Shown here: positions 21,222 to 28,738 of the stretch, one piece after another | How positions within the stretch are numbered: the first letter of the stretch is position 1 | Layout of the letters: each line of letters begins with the position of its first letter | IMG/VR virus record: IMGVR_UViG_3300047318_000310 | Location: 1 to 36,984 of that record | Reading direction: 5' to 3' (one strand) | Source of the DNA: a virus | DNA length: 36,984 nt | The notes under the pieces: model-generated | Database searches by the model: none | What the model saw: the letters and a program-made list of their open reading frames with translations, nothing else | Told to the model about the DNA's origin: nothing | Position numbers and translations under genes: made by a program

Positions 21222-21766
21222 GGCTGCTCCTCTGCGATGGGCACGTACCCGCTGGTCTTCTTCAGCTCCGGCTCCAGGATCTTGATCGCCTTGTCCTTCG
21301 GCGACGGCGCCAGCGGGCGGGTGCCGATGAACGTGGCGATCAGGTTCCCGTACATGGCTTCGGCGAGCCCATCGGGGAGGAGAGAGGGGCCAGACGGTGC
21401 CGGGCGTTCAGGCTCGGGCCGGTCCAACTCCGCCCGCTGCTCCACTGTGAGCCCGTACCCCTCGGCCAGGGCCTGGAGCGTCTCGCAGTCGTTGGTGTGC
21501 CGGACTTCGTGGCCGTACTCGCTGTCGATGCCGCAGCCGTCGCAGGCGTACGGGTCCCAGGTTCCGCCGGCGGGCGTGTGGATGGCGAGGATCTTCCGGT
21601 CGGCGGCGCACCGGCGCAGCACGGCGGCCGGGGACCCGGCCTGCTGGTAGTGCTCGGCCACGTGCTCGTCGGCGACGTCGAAGTACACGAACTCGTCGAG
21701 CGCGCGCCGGGCAGTCTCCTCGACGGCGTTGATCTGTTGAGTGATCCAGCCGTGCAGGTCAGGCAC
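21218..21766 (-). CDS. DUF6221-like protein, longer form
   Basis: 182 residues, GTG at 21766 with AAGGAG 7 bases upstream. It contains PDLHGWITQQINAVEETARR, GSPAAVLRRCAADRKILAIH and YACDGCGIDSEYGHEVRHTN with a CxxC and His/Cys cluster before ETLQALAEGYG, the usual DUF6221 pattern. It has a 60-residue C-terminal extension ending EPELKKTSGYVPIAEEQP. It overlaps the SNase-like gene by 8 bases. Function unknown. Confidence 0.75.
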   Translation of the reverse strand: MPDLHGWITQQINAVEETARRALDEFVYFDVADEHVAEHYQQAGSPAAVLRRCAADRKILAIHTPAGGTWDPYACDGCGIDSEYGHEVRHTNDCETLQALAEGYGLTVEQRAELDRPEPERPAPSGPSLLPDGLAEAMYGNLIATFIGTRPLAPSPKDKAIKILEPELKKTSGYVPIAEEQP

Positions 21767-22127
21767 CGGACATCTCCTTCACGTCTGTGGCCGGGCGCGG
21801 CCACGGCACGGCTATCCCCTCGGCGAGCATGTCGGTGTTGAGGCACGCCCCGTCCGGCGTGGAGATCGTGCCCAGTAGGCGGCCGTAGTTGTCGGCCCGG
21901 TCCTTCTGCGTGCGCACCGTCATGATGCAGTCGGGGGCGTGCTTCGCAAACCAGGCGCCAACCCATTCGCGCGCCTGCTGCCCTTCGGGGGTGGAGAGTT
22001 CGGGTGCGTTGAGGCCGGCGGCGCGGATGCGGACACCGTGCTGCCAGACGTGCATGCCGAGGTCGATGTCGAGTATCCAGGTGTCGGCGTCGACGATGCG
22101 GGTGAGGCGGGCGGCGTACTCATACAT
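21759..22127 (-). CDS. Staphylococcal-nuclease-like (SNase) protein
   Basis: 122 residues, ATG at 22127 after AAGGAGCAGCCCC. It follows the SNase barrel: RIVDADTWILDIDLG, VRIRAAGLNAPE with R35 and E43 in the family's positions, GQQAREWVGAWF, DNYGRLLGTI with the second catalytic Arg (R83). Position 40, Asp in the Staphylococcus enzyme, is Asn here, a change seen in other homologues. The family cleaves DNA and RNA using calcium. No signal peptide, so it should act inside the cell, perhaps on host nucleic acid or in DNA processing. Confidence 0.85.
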   Translation of the reverse strand: MYEYAARLTRIVDADTWILDIDLGMHVWQHGVRIRAAGLNAPELSTPEGQQAREWVGAWFAKHAPDCIMTVRTQKDRADNYGRLLGTISTPDGACLNTDMLAEGIAVPWPRPATDVKEMSGA

Positions 22128-23157
22128 GGGGCTGCTCCTTGGTCGGGTTGAGGACTGCGTGCCAGCGGTTCATGTCGTCGGGGTGGATGGCGCCTTCGAG
22201 GAGGTGGCCAGCGATCACGCCGTCATCTCGCCGGGCTGTGGTGAACGCGTTGAGGACTTCGCGGAGGGTGGCGGTGAGCAGCTCGGCCCGCTCGTGGCTG
22301 CGCTCGGCGCGGTCGACGAGGCTGCCGTACACCCGGCGTAGGCCGGCGGGGTCGCAGGTGTGGCCGGGTTGGAATCGGGTGCCGCAGAGGATGCAGTAGC
22401 GGTGCGCCGTGGCGTCGGCTGCGAGTTGCCGCCCGCATCGTGCGCCCTTCAGCCACTCGCGGACGTCGCCGGTCGTGATGGGCTGCTGTTCCCGGTCGGC
22501 GATGTCGCAGCACTCGCCGACGAAGGCGAGGGCGTCCTGCGCCCGGTAGAGGTCGATGCTGAGTTCGTCGGCCAGGTCGCGGGCTTCGTCGGCGGTCAGT
22601 TCGGTGTCGACGGGTTCGGTCGCTTGGGTCGCTGCCGGGCCGGACGACACGGGCTCGCCGTCGACCGCCGTGCGCAGGATCCGTGCCCAGTGCCGCGCCC
22701 CGGTGATGTTCTCCATGTCGGCGATCACGTCACGGACTCGGGCGAGCGCCACCCACGCGTGACGCTGCTCGCCGAGGCGCTTTTTGTGGTCCATGAAGAA
22801 GCAATCTCGGCCCCGCGCGCTGTCCCGCTGAAGTGCGGTGACGACGTTGAGCCGCTGCTCCAGGGTGGCGCGGTTCCACTGCCAGATCCATTGACCGGGG
22901 GTGGGCTCGATGAGCGGGTCCCCGCCGGGTTCTTCGCCTGCACCAAGGCGTTCCAACTCGGTCTCGGCTACGAGGACACGGGCGGTGAGGATGGCTACCT
23001 CGTGGGTGCCGTGCAGCAGTTCGTCGGCCGCGCTCGGGTTGGGGCATTCGAGGCGGGAGCAGGTGACCCAGCCGCCCGTCCCGATGAACAGGCTTTCGCC
23101 TCGGCATGCGGGGCAACGGCCGTGGATGCTGGGGAAGGTCTTGGGTTGTTCGGTCAC
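22120..23157 (-). CDS. Large hypothetical protein with two zinc sites
   Basis: 345 residues, GTG at 23157 with GGAGG 5 bases upstream. The N terminus has a ribbon (RCPACRGESLF, CSRLECPNP), and residues 255-290 another Cys group (ARCGRQL, YCILCGTRFQPGHTC). The middle is helical with HGTHEVAILTARVLVAETEL and DEARDLADELSIDLYRAQDA. N-terminal features resemble DUF6085-like actinophage proteins. No nuclease or ATPase motif is evident. A DNA- or RNA-binding role is possible. Confidence 0.6.
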   Translation of the reverse strand: MTEQPKTFPSIHGRCPACRGESLFIGTGGWVTCSRLECPNPSAADELLHGTHEVAILTARVLVAETELERLGAGEEPGGDPLIEPTPGQWIWQWNRATLEQRLNVVTALQRDSARGRDCFFMDHKKRLGEQRHAWVALARVRDVIADMENITGARHWARILRTAVDGEPVSSGPAATQATEPVDTELTADEARDLADELSIDLYRAQDALAFVGECCDIADREQQPITTGDVREWLKGARCGRQLAADATAHRYCILCGTRFQPGHTCDPAGLRRVYGSLVDRAERSHERAELLTATLREVLNAFTTARRDDGVIAGHLLEGAIHPDDMNRWHAVLNPTKEQPHV

Positions 23158-23348
23158 GTCTTCCTCCGTGCTGCGCGCTGCATGGCGCGCCTGGTCTCGC
23201 GGTTCGGGGGCTCGGGCTCGCGCCAGCCGAAGGGGGACTCGCCGTCGTCCAGGCCGACGACCACCTCGGCGGTGATGAGGGCGGTCTCCCAGTTGCTGCC
23301 GGGGGTGCCCGCGCGTTCACCGCGCGGGCTGGACGTGGGGCCGGTCAT
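23154..23348 (-). CDS. 64-residue hypothetical protein
   Basis: ATG at 23348, with GTGA/ATGA-type overlaps on both sides. It has TALITAEVVVGLDDGESPFG and a basic helical end (NRETRRAMQRAARRKT). A similar ending occurs in other actinophage small proteins. No domain recognised. Confidence 0.55.
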   Translation of the reverse strand: MTGPTSSPRGERAGTPGSNWETALITAEVVVGLDDGESPFGWREPEPPNRETRRAMQRAARRKT

Positions 23349-23545
23349 GCGGCGTCGCCCATGTCGAGCCCGGCGACGATCGCGTCGAAGTGGGCACGCT
23401 GCTCCGTCATGAACGCGGAATCGGCGGCGATCGCGGCCTCGTCGGCGCAGGGGCAGCCGGGTGCGGGTGGGGTGTGGGGGCGGGTGCGGTAGCCGATGGT
23501 CCAGTCGGCGGCGAGGGTGAAGGTGGCGACGAGCGCGGCGATCAC
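23345..23545 (-). CDS. 66-residue protein with N-terminal hydrophobic helix
   Basis: GTG at 23545 overlaps the preceding stop. The start (MIAALVATFTLAADWTIGYR) could be a membrane anchor. The rest is acidic with PGCPCADEAAIAADSAF. No recognised family; it is part of the tightly overlapping small-gene tile 21.2-25.4 kb. Confidence 0.5.
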   Translation of the reverse strand: MIAALVATFTLAADWTIGYRTRPHTPPAPGCPCADEAAIAADSAFMTEQRAHFDAIVAGLDMGDAA

Positions 23546-23733
23546 GTCTGGCCTCCTGCTGCTTGGCGTGCGGTGTCGCGGATGCCTGCGATGAGTTCCT
23601 CGACGCGGTCGATGGGGACGGCGAGGATGACGCGGTGCAGGGTGGCGGCGTCGAGTGCGTCGAGCTTGATCGTGTTGGTGCCGGGGCGGACTACGAGCCG
23701 GTCGCCGTCGAGGTCGGTGTAGTGGAACGTCAT
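23542..23733 (-). CDS. 63-residue hypothetical protein
   Basis: ATG at 23733 is preceded by AAGGAGCAGCG. The product reads as a short beta-hairpin (FHYTDLDGDRLVVRPG) and two helices (ALDAATLHRVILAV, RVEELIAGIRDTARQA). It is flanked by 4-base overlaps. Function unknown. Confidence 0.6.
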   Translation of the reverse strand: MTFHYTDLDGDRLVVRPGTNTIKLDALDAATLHRVILAVPIDRVEELIAGIRDTARQAAGGQT

Positions 23734-23801
23734 CGCTGCTCCTTGGTGGTGCACCAGGGGCCGAGATCGTCGTCGTCGGGTTCGGGGTCGCGGTGGGTCA
23801 T
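23730..23801 (-). CDS. 23-residue acidic micro-ORF
   Basis: ATG at 23801 to TGA 23730-23732, overlapping the neighbouring genes by 4 bases on each side and preceded by GGAGGCGAGCAGCG. The peptide starts MTHRDPEPDDDDLGPWC. It fills the only gap in an otherwise continuous tile of coupled genes, which supports translation, although it might serve only to couple ribosomes. Confidence 0.5.
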   Translation of the reverse strand: MTHRDPEPDDDDLGPWCTTKEQR

Positions 23802-24142
23802 CGCTGCTCGCCTCCGTTGATCGCGCGGGCCATCTCGACGGCACGGGTGTTGATCGGGCCGAAGGGTTCGGCGTTCCTGGCCGTCTCGTCCAGCCAGTTG
23901 GCGAGGGCGGCGCCGACGCCGGGGTGCATGGCGGCGATGTAGTCGGCGATCGTCGGCGGATGGCTCGGGTCGGTCGTGGTGCTGGCGACGATGTAAGGAA
24001 CGCCGATGTTGTCGATGCGCTGCGGGTACGGACGCTGCTCCCGGTTCACGACGTACCAGGGGCCTCGGCAGTCGCCGAGAGCGGCGGTGAGGGCGCGAAT
24101 CTTCTCGGCTGCGGTGCGGAGTTCGGCGGCGGCCGTGGTCAT
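23798..24142 (-). CDS. Hypothetical protein
   Basis: 114 residues, ATG at 24142 after GGAGGCGCAGCG. It has an N-terminal helix (ELRTAAEKIRALTAAL), GPWYVVNREQ, VPYIVAS and DYIAAMHPGVGAALANWLDE. This WY-strand then ADYIAxMxP pattern recurs in many Streptomyces phage and integrative-element proteins of unknown function. No metal or catalytic motif. Confidence 0.6.
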   Translation of the reverse strand: MTTAAAELRTAAEKIRALTAALGDCRGPWYVVNREQRPYPQRIDNIGVPYIVASTTTDPSHPPTIADYIAAMHPGVGAALANWLDETARNAEPFGPINTRAVEMARAINGGEQR

Positions 24143-24594
24143 CGCTGCGCCTCCGGGTCGATCAGGTCGGCGGCGTGGGTCATGCCTCGCACCATGTCCG
24201 GCGTGACGGGGCTACCCGGGATGTCCGCGGCGTCTCGCTGCTGGCGGATGATCTCGGCGAGGTGGTGGGCGTAGCCGTCGATGGCGCGCGCCATCTCGGC
24301 TTCCTCGACGTCCTCGTGCCGCATGGCGAGGAGGAACGCGGCGGGGTCCTTGGCGTGTTCGGCGCGGCAGCAGCGTCGGTCGGAGAGGTGGACGTTGTGG
24401 TCTGCGAAGGCCTGGACGATGGCGGGGTCGTCGAGGAAGTCCTCCAGCGACTCGTCTTCGGTGTCCCAGTCGCCGTCTTGGAGGCGTTCGATGAGGTCGC
24501 CGAGGACTTTCCGCTTGGCGGCGTCGTCGGCTCCGGTGTCGATGAGGGAGCGGGCGACGGGGTTGAAGATCTCGTTGGCGCTGGACCATCCCAT
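24139..24594 (-). CDS. Acidic helical hypothetical protein
   Basis: 151 residues, ATG at 24594. Mostly helical and acidic, with RKVLGDLIERLQDGDWDTED, DDPAIVQAFADH, DRRCCRAEH and MARAIDGYAHHLAEIIRQQR. No known domain. The DGDWDTEDESL segment is common in actinophage small acidic proteins. Its stop overlaps the next gene as ATGA. Confidence 0.6.
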   Translation of the reverse strand: MGWSSANEIFNPVARSLIDTGADDAAKRKVLGDLIERLQDGDWDTEDESLEDFLDDPAIVQAFADHNVHLSDRRCCRAEHAKDPAAFLLAMRHEDVEEAEMARAIDGYAHHLAEIIRQQRDAADIPGSPVTPDMVRGMTHAADLIDPEAQR

Positions 24595-24595
24595 G

Positions 24596-24928
24596 TCAGC
24601 GGGCCTTTCGGTTGCGTTCGCGGCGGATGAGGACGGTGGGGGCGCAGTCGCCCATGAGGATGTAGCGGCGCCAGCCGGGTCGTGGGGCGGCGACTTTGCC
24701 GCAGGTGACGCAGACGCCCCGCCAGTTGGGGTGCTCGTCGCTGCGGCCTGTCCAGAGGTGCCCGCGGGGCAGACACCAGCGGATGTATCCGTGTGCTTGT
24801 CGCAGCGTCTGGCGGGTGGGGCGGTAGAGGGCGCGCCCGCCCCGGCGGATGCCGAGGAGGGCGCAGAACGCGAAGGGCCAGCAGACGACGGTGATGCCGA
24901 GGACCCAGCCCCAGTCGACGCGGCTCAC
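24596..24928 (-). CDS. Membrane-anchored protein with Cys knuckle
   Basis: 110 residues from GTG 24928 (GTGA overlap). One N-terminal membrane helix (WGWVLGITVVCWPFAFCALL) is followed by a basic domain with CLPRGHLWTGR and WRGVCVTCGKV. The frame stays open upstream, but that part lies inside another gene. It may present a zinc knuckle at the inner membrane face. Function unknown. Confidence 0.55.
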   Translation of the reverse strand: MSRVDWGWVLGITVVCWPFAFCALLGIRRGGRALYRPTRQTLRQAHGYIRWCLPRGHLWTGRSDEHPNWRGVCVTCGKVAAPRPGWRRYILMGDCAPTVLIRRERNRKAR

Positions 24929-25200
24929 GCGGCGTCCTCGTAGTCGTGTGGCTGCCGTGCCCACGAGGGGGCTGTGCGCCTCTGTGTGGCCTTCTGGGGT
25001 GTGCTGGCGTCGCTGGAGTCGCACGGAAGGGTCTGAGGCTGGGAGGCGGGCGTGTGGCGCCGCCTGATGGCACGCCAGACGGACGCCCCGGTGAGCACGG
25101 TGGTGAACAGGACGACGGTTGTGGCGGCTGCTCCCACCACGATCCAGGCGAGGATGGCGTGGCAGACGATGAACAGGGTGTCGATGGCCTCAGCGATCAC
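24925..25200 (-). CDS. Small membrane protein
   Basis: 91 residues, GTG at 25200 (GTGA overlap). A long hydrophobic region, FIVCHAILAWIVVGAAATTV then VLFTTVLTGASVW, makes one or two membrane helices. A polar Ser/Thr/Gln-rich tail with basic start (RAIRRRHTPAS) follows. No recognised family. Confidence 0.55.
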   Translation of the reverse strand: MIAEAIDTLFIVCHAILAWIVVGAAATTVVLFTTVLTGASVWRAIRRRHTPASQPQTLPCDSSDASTPQKATQRRTAPSWARQPHDYEDAA

Positions 25201-25442
25201 GACGGCTGATCCTCGGGTTCGAAGCGGCGGCGCAGGGTCCACTGGTGGCCGCACTCGGGGTTGCCGCACACGGCGCGGACACGGACCGGGTCGCCCTTGT
25301 GGAACTCCATGTGCCGCTTGACGGGGCGGACCGTGCCTTGGTCGTCGACCACGGCGAGGCCCCAGTCGCAGTGGCCCGTGACGTCCTCGGCGACACCCAC
25401 GGGGCTGCCGCACCTGGTGCAGAGCAGCGGGCGGTCGGCCAT
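25197..25442 (-). CDS. Zinc-ribbon protein
   Basis: 81 residues, ATG at 25442. Two knuckles frame the chain: LCTRCGSPVG near residue 8 and VCGNPECGHQW near residue 59. Between them is GHCDWGLAVVDDQGTVRPVK. A four-cysteine ribbon of this kind often binds nucleic acid. It is part of the overlapping early gene set. Confidence 0.6.
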   Translation of the reverse strand: MADRPLLCTRCGSPVGVAEDVTGHCDWGLAVVDDQGTVRPVKRHMEFHKGDPVRVRAVCGNPECGHQWTLRRRFEPEDQPS

Positions 25443-25444
25443 GG

Positions 25445-25927
25445 TCAGGCCTCCTTCGGCTGCTGCGCCCCGAAGGCTGCCTTGGCTGCGCGGCGCGCCA
25501 CGTCGGCGGCCTCATGCCACTCCTGCGCCCGCTCCTCCAGGCTCGGCCGCATCTGCTCCTCGGCGAGCTCGGAGAGTTCCCCGGCCCGCTCCTGGAGTGC
25601 AGCCACGATCGCGGCGACGACGTCCGGGGCGGGCGCGTCGGGCTCCCACACGGCACGGAACGCCTCGTCCGACGTGGCCGTGAAGTGATCCTCGTACTTC
25701 AGCACCCAGTCACCGGGCTTCAAGCCAAGCCACCCGCCGTGGAGATGCGTGCGCACGGCGGCGGTCTCGTCCGGGTCCTCGGTGCGGTCCTCGGGGGCGA
25801 TCGTGTCGAAGTCGGGCCCGCAGAACGCACGGAGCTGGTCGGCGTTGTCGCCGGTCCACTGGACGGCTTCGATCATCTCGGTGCGGTTGCGGTAGCGGTC
25901 GGCCTGCGGGTCGGTGGTCTCGGTCAT
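25445..25927 (-). CDS. Conserved actinophage hypothetical protein
   Basis: 160 residues, ATG at 25927 after AAGGAGCAGCAGC. It opens with NRTEMIEAVQWTGDNADQLR, then HGGWLGLKPGDWVLKYEDHF and AFRAVWEPD, a pattern I recognise from many siphoviruses infecting actinobacteria (QWTGDN and PGDWV). The C-terminal half is a long helix (AALQERAGELSELAEEQMRP). Function unknown. A strong hairpin lies just upstream, so expression may be attenuated. Confidence 0.65.
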   Translation of the reverse strand: MTETTDPQADRYRNRTEMIEAVQWTGDNADQLRAFCGPDFDTIAPEDRTEDPDETAAVRTHLHGGWLGLKPGDWVLKYEDHFTATSDEAFRAVWEPDAPAPDVVAAIVAALQERAGELSELAEEQMRPSLEERAQEWHEAADVARRAAKAAFGAQQPKEA

Positions 25928-25961
25928 GCTGCTGCTCCTTGATCGTGCGAGAGGATTGGGG

Positions 25962-25998
25962 GGCCGGCCGCCCGCGGCTCCAACGCGGGCGGTCGGTC
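25962..25998 (-). terminator. Strong hairpin in the early block
   Basis: A perfect 9-bp stem (CCGCCCGCG 25968-25976 with CGCGGGCGG 25984-25992, 7-base loop) extends outward with wobble pairs to about 15 bp. It lies 7 bases beyond the stop of the 68-residue gene on the minus strand and may act as an internal terminator or attenuator. Confidence 0.65.
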
Positions 25999-26004
25999 CT
26001 GCGG

Positions 26005-26211
26005 TCATTCGGGGTCGGCCTCGTCGACCCACTCGCGCAGGACTTCGGCGGCGTGGCACATGCACAGGTCGAGCGCCCCGTCGGCGTCCGGGCACTCCTG
26101 CTCGAAGCGGTCTGCGGCCTCGCGCAGGACGATCGCGGTGATCTCGGCGGACTCGCGGCTGATGTCGGCGCGGATCTTGGCGACGAGTTCCGCAGCGCGG
26201 CTTTTGCTCAC
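26005..26211 (-). CDS. 68-residue hypothetical protein
   Basis: GTG at 26211 is preferred because it overlaps the preceding stop as GTGA; a GTG three codons earlier is possible. It is helical (AAELVAKIRADISRESAEIT, AADRFEQECPDADGALDLC) with CMCHAAEVL near the end. No recognised function. Confidence 0.55.
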   Translation of the reverse strand: MSKSRAAELVAKIRADISRESAEITAIVLREAADRFEQECPDADGALDLCMCHAAEVLREWVDEADPE

Positions 26212-26585
26212 GCGGTCCACCCCCGCATCTCGATCTCACTGCGGTTGTCCGGGCCGTAGCTGCGAGCCGGGCCGCTGTCGGCCGGCTGCTCCTCGTCGGG
26301 GCTGCCCGCGTGCTCGGGGCAGAAGTCGTCCCCGTCCGTCGTGTGCTCCCAGCCCTCGGTGTCGACGAGGTGCTTCCGGGCGACGGCGAGACGCTCGTCG
26401 CGGGTCATGAGGTCGCTGACGATGTAGTCGCCGGTCCGCTCGGTGCCGCAGTGGTCGCAGAACACGGTGATCTGCGCCGGGTACTTCTGGCCGGTGGGCC
26501 GGTCGTCCTCGTCGGGGAGGTTCGCGGCGACGTAGCCGAGGAGGCCGTCGAGGGCGGCGGGGCGCGGTGTGGGCTGGTCGGTCAT
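26208..26585 (-). CDS. Hypothetical protein with CxxC/His pattern
   Basis: 125 residues, ATG at 26585 after AGGAGCACACCCC. It has ITVFCDHCGTERTGDYIVSD, then RLAVARKHLVDTEGW and DDFCPEHAG: a Cys pair plus a CxxH, consistent with a zinc site. This C-x2-C ... FCPEH arrangement is widespread in small actinophage proteins. Function unknown. Confidence 0.6.
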   Translation of the reverse strand: MTDQPTPRPAALDGLLGYVAANLPDEDDRPTGQKYPAQITVFCDHCGTERTGDYIVSDLMTRDERLAVARKHLVDTEGWEHTTDGDDFCPEHAGSPDEEQPADSGPARSYGPDNRSEIEMRGWTA

Positions 26586-26679
26586 GGGGTGTGCTCCTGA
26601 CTGGTGGTTCAGTACGGGTGGTGGTTGCTGACTGGCTGGTCAGTGGTTTTGGCGTGGGGTTTCGTTGGTGACGGGAACG

Positions 26680-26877
26680 TCAGCAAGACGCGGGGCGCTC
26701 GCAGTCGCCGTGGTCCTCACAGCGGCAGAGGCCGCATCCGACGCACATGTGGTCGCGTTCGGTGTCGCAGTGGCCGCAGCCGCCGTCGAGGGCGATTGCG
26801 AGGCTGTCGGCGAAGATGCCGCGGTCGATGGGGTTGGTGATCGCCTCGGCGAAGTTGGCGGGCGGTCGGTCGGTCAT
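26680..26877 (-). CDS. Cysteine-rich 65-residue protein
   Basis: ATG at 26877. The second half holds CGHCDTERDHMCVGCGLCRC followed by CERPASC: eight cysteines and two histidines in about 30 residues, probably two zinc sites. The first half is helical (FAEAITNPIDRGIFADSLAI). The 94-base gap after it (26586-26679) holds two copies of CTGACTGG and a short dyad CTGAC/GTCAG but no clear promoter. Confidence 0.6.
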   Translation of the reverse strand: MTDRPPANFAEAITNPIDRGIFADSLAIALDGGCGHCDTERDHMCVGCGLCRCEDHGDCERPASC

Positions 26878-26916
26878 GGGCGGTTTGTCCGTTCGTGTGG
26901 GTGGGGTGATGGACGG

Positions 26917-28725
26917 TCAGGCGGCGCCGTGGTGGTGGTCGGCGTCGTGGGGGTGTGTGGGCCTGTCGGGGTGGCTGCCGGTGGCGGGGTCGCATGCGAC
27001 GTGGGTGTCGTAGTCGCGGTCGGCTCGGAAGCCTGTGATGGGGGTGTGGCAGACGGTGCAGAGCACTTCGTCTGTGGGGCCCGTTCCCGGTGTTCCCTCC
27101 CCGTCCCCCCACTCCGTGGGGGGATCGGGGGGAACGGGGGGCGTTCCTGACGTTCCCTCGGTGTTACCGGGGAACGTTTGACCTGCGGTGTTACCGTTCC
27201 GTGATGCGTTCCGGGGAACGTTACCGGGGAACGTCTGTTGATCATGGTCGGGGGAACGTTCCGGGGAACGCTGCGAGGCAGTGTCATTTGCCCGGTTCTG
27301 CCTGATCCTGACGACGCGAGCAACCTTGTCCGAACCGGCCGGGATCTGAAGGTCGGCGAGCTTCGCCTTCACGACCCGGTTCCCCGCGTCGAACGGCACC
27401 CCGGCGCCATCGAGGGCCATGATGATGTGCTCGTCGGAGCCCGGAATGTTCTGCTCCAGGTGCTCGTACGTCTGCAACACGTGGCGGGTCTGGCCGGGCA
27501 GGTAGCGGTCGCCGTCCTTGCGGGCCTGACGGACCATGACGAACTGCTCGGGGCCAATGCCGGTGCGGGTGTGGGTCCGCTTCAGGACGACGACACCGCC
27601 GCCCTGGTAGCGCAGCTCCCACACGTGGTCGACGTCCTGGGTCTTCGCGGACGAGCCGCGGGCGCCGCGCTCGCCGTCCTTGCCGAGGTGGTCCAGGCGC
27701 ACCGAGGCGATGCCGGCCCGCTTCAGCGGGAGAAGGGTGTGGCGGTACAGGGAGAGCCAGGTGTCGGCGTCGTTCTCGGGACCAGAGATGAACCGGGACA
27801 CGGTGTCGAGGCAGACGAGTTGTGCCTCGGTCTCCTTGACCATGGCCATCAGGTCGGCGCCGCCGCCCGCAGTGTCGAGGGGGCGGATGGGCGGGAACGA
27901 GGCGTACGACATGAGGCCCATGCGTCCGGGTCCGCCGCCGTAGGACACGAACCGTTCCTGGATGTCCTGGTGGCCGTTCTCCGCGTCGACGTACAGGAGC
28001 GGGATCGGAGCCTGCGGCCGGTCGCCGAGGAACGACTGTCCGGTGGCCATACGCCACAACCACTCCTGTACGAGGAGGGACTTGCCCGCTTTACCGTCGC
28101 CGACGATGGTGATCTGCTGGCCGGGCGCCATGAGCTTGCCGGGGAGGAGCTCGACGCGGCCGAAGTCGGTGGCGAAGAACGGATCCCACTCCAGGAGGGC
28201 GCTCGTGAGGTGGCTCGGGCCGTGGCCGGTGGCGGCACGCCGCTGCTCGTACTGGTGGTGGTCGTCGTCGAGCTTGTCGAGTTCCTCGCCGGTCGCGCCG
28301 CGGGCGATCTCCACCTTGACACGGTTGGCGTGTTCGTCATGGCGGCGGACGCGGGCCTTGTCGGCGATCTGTACGGCGAAGGCCTGCGCCATGCTCGCGG
28401 AGATGGTCTGCGCGCCGAGGCGTTCGAGGAGGCGCCCTTCGTCGACCTCGCGGAGCCGCTTCAGCTTCTCGATCTCGCCGCGGACGGTGACCGGGTGGAG
28501 GGCCTTGTCTTCGGCGACCATGCCGCCGACGACGTCCCAGATGAGGCGTATGGCGGGCTGGTAGATGTCGTCGCGGTCGATGACCTCGGCGGATTCGAGG
28601 TAGGCGGTGCGGCTGTGCATGATGACGCCGGCGACCCAGTTTTCGGCCTCGGCGTCGTGGGGGCTGGTGCGTGTGAGGCCGTCCTGGTCCGCCTGGTCGC
28701 GCGGCATGTGGCGGACGTTGTCCAC
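26917..28725 (-). CDS. Replicative helicase, DnaB N-domain with RepA/RecA-like ATPase
   Basis: 602 residues, GTG at 28725 (AGGAG 7 bases upstream). Residues 20-140 resemble the DnaB N-terminal domain (PHDAEAENWVAGVI, YLESAEVIDRDDIY, LRLLERLGAQ-type ending). The ATPase has Walker A GDGKAGKS (209-216), YVDAEN (245-250) and LVCLDTVSRF (303-312), then LDHLGKDGERGARGSS, closest to RepA-like hexameric helicases. A Pro/Gly/Asn-rich linker with TFPGN repeats leads to a C-terminal zinc knuckle (CTVCHTPITGF) and a His-rich end. It should unwind DNA at the phage origin. Iteron-like repeats lie in its 3' part. Confidence 0.85.
   Translation of the reverse strand: MDNVRHMPRDQADQDGLTRTSPHDAEAENWVAGVIMHSRTAYLESAEVIDRDDIYQPAIRLIWDVVGGMVAEDKALHPVTVRGEIEKLKRLREVDEGRLLERLGAQTISASMAQAFAVQIADKARVRRHDEHANRVKVEIARGATGEELDKLDDDHHQYEQRRAATGHGPSHLTSALLEWDPFFATDFGRVELLPGKLMAPGQQITIVGDGKAGKSLLVQEWLWRMATGQSFLGDRPQAPIPLLYVDAENGHQDIQERFVSYGGGPGRMGLMSYASFPPIRPLDTAGGGADLMAMVKETEAQLVCLDTVSRFISGPENDADTWLSLYRHTLLPLKRAGIASVRLDHLGKDGERGARGSSAKTQDVDHVWELRYQGGGVVVLKRTHTRTGIGPEQFVMVRQARKDGDRYLPGQTRHVLQTYEHLEQNIPGSDEHIIMALDGAGVPFDAGNRVVKAKLADLQIPAGSDKVARVVRIRQNRANDTASQRSPERSPDHDQQTFPGNVPRNASRNGNTAGQTFPGNTEGTSGTPPVPPDPPTEWGDGEGTPGTGPTDEVLCTVCHTPITGFRADRDYDTHVACDPATGSHPDRPTHPHDADHHHGAA
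27167..27272. repeat. Five iteron-like 12-bp repeats, possible origin
   Basis: Copies of CCGGGGAACGTT lie at 27167-27178, 27211-27222, 27224-27235 (last base differs), 27249-27260 (one base differs) and 27261-27272 (one base differs), all in the same orientation, inside the helicase gene. Between them are GTGTTACCG copies and CGTTCC half-inverted elements. Repeats inside an initiator or helicase gene are the arrangement of lambda-type origins. They could also reflect the peptide repeat TFPGN. Confidence 0.5.
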
Positions 28726-28738
28726 GGGCGGGCTCCTC

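Noticed and set aside
22360-23412. Plus-strand open frame opposite the 345-residue zinc protein
   Set aside because: Antisense shadow crossing three coupled minus genes.
27167-27272. CRISPR array
   Set aside because: Repeats are only 12 bp, irregularly spaced and inside a coding gene; no cas genes are present.
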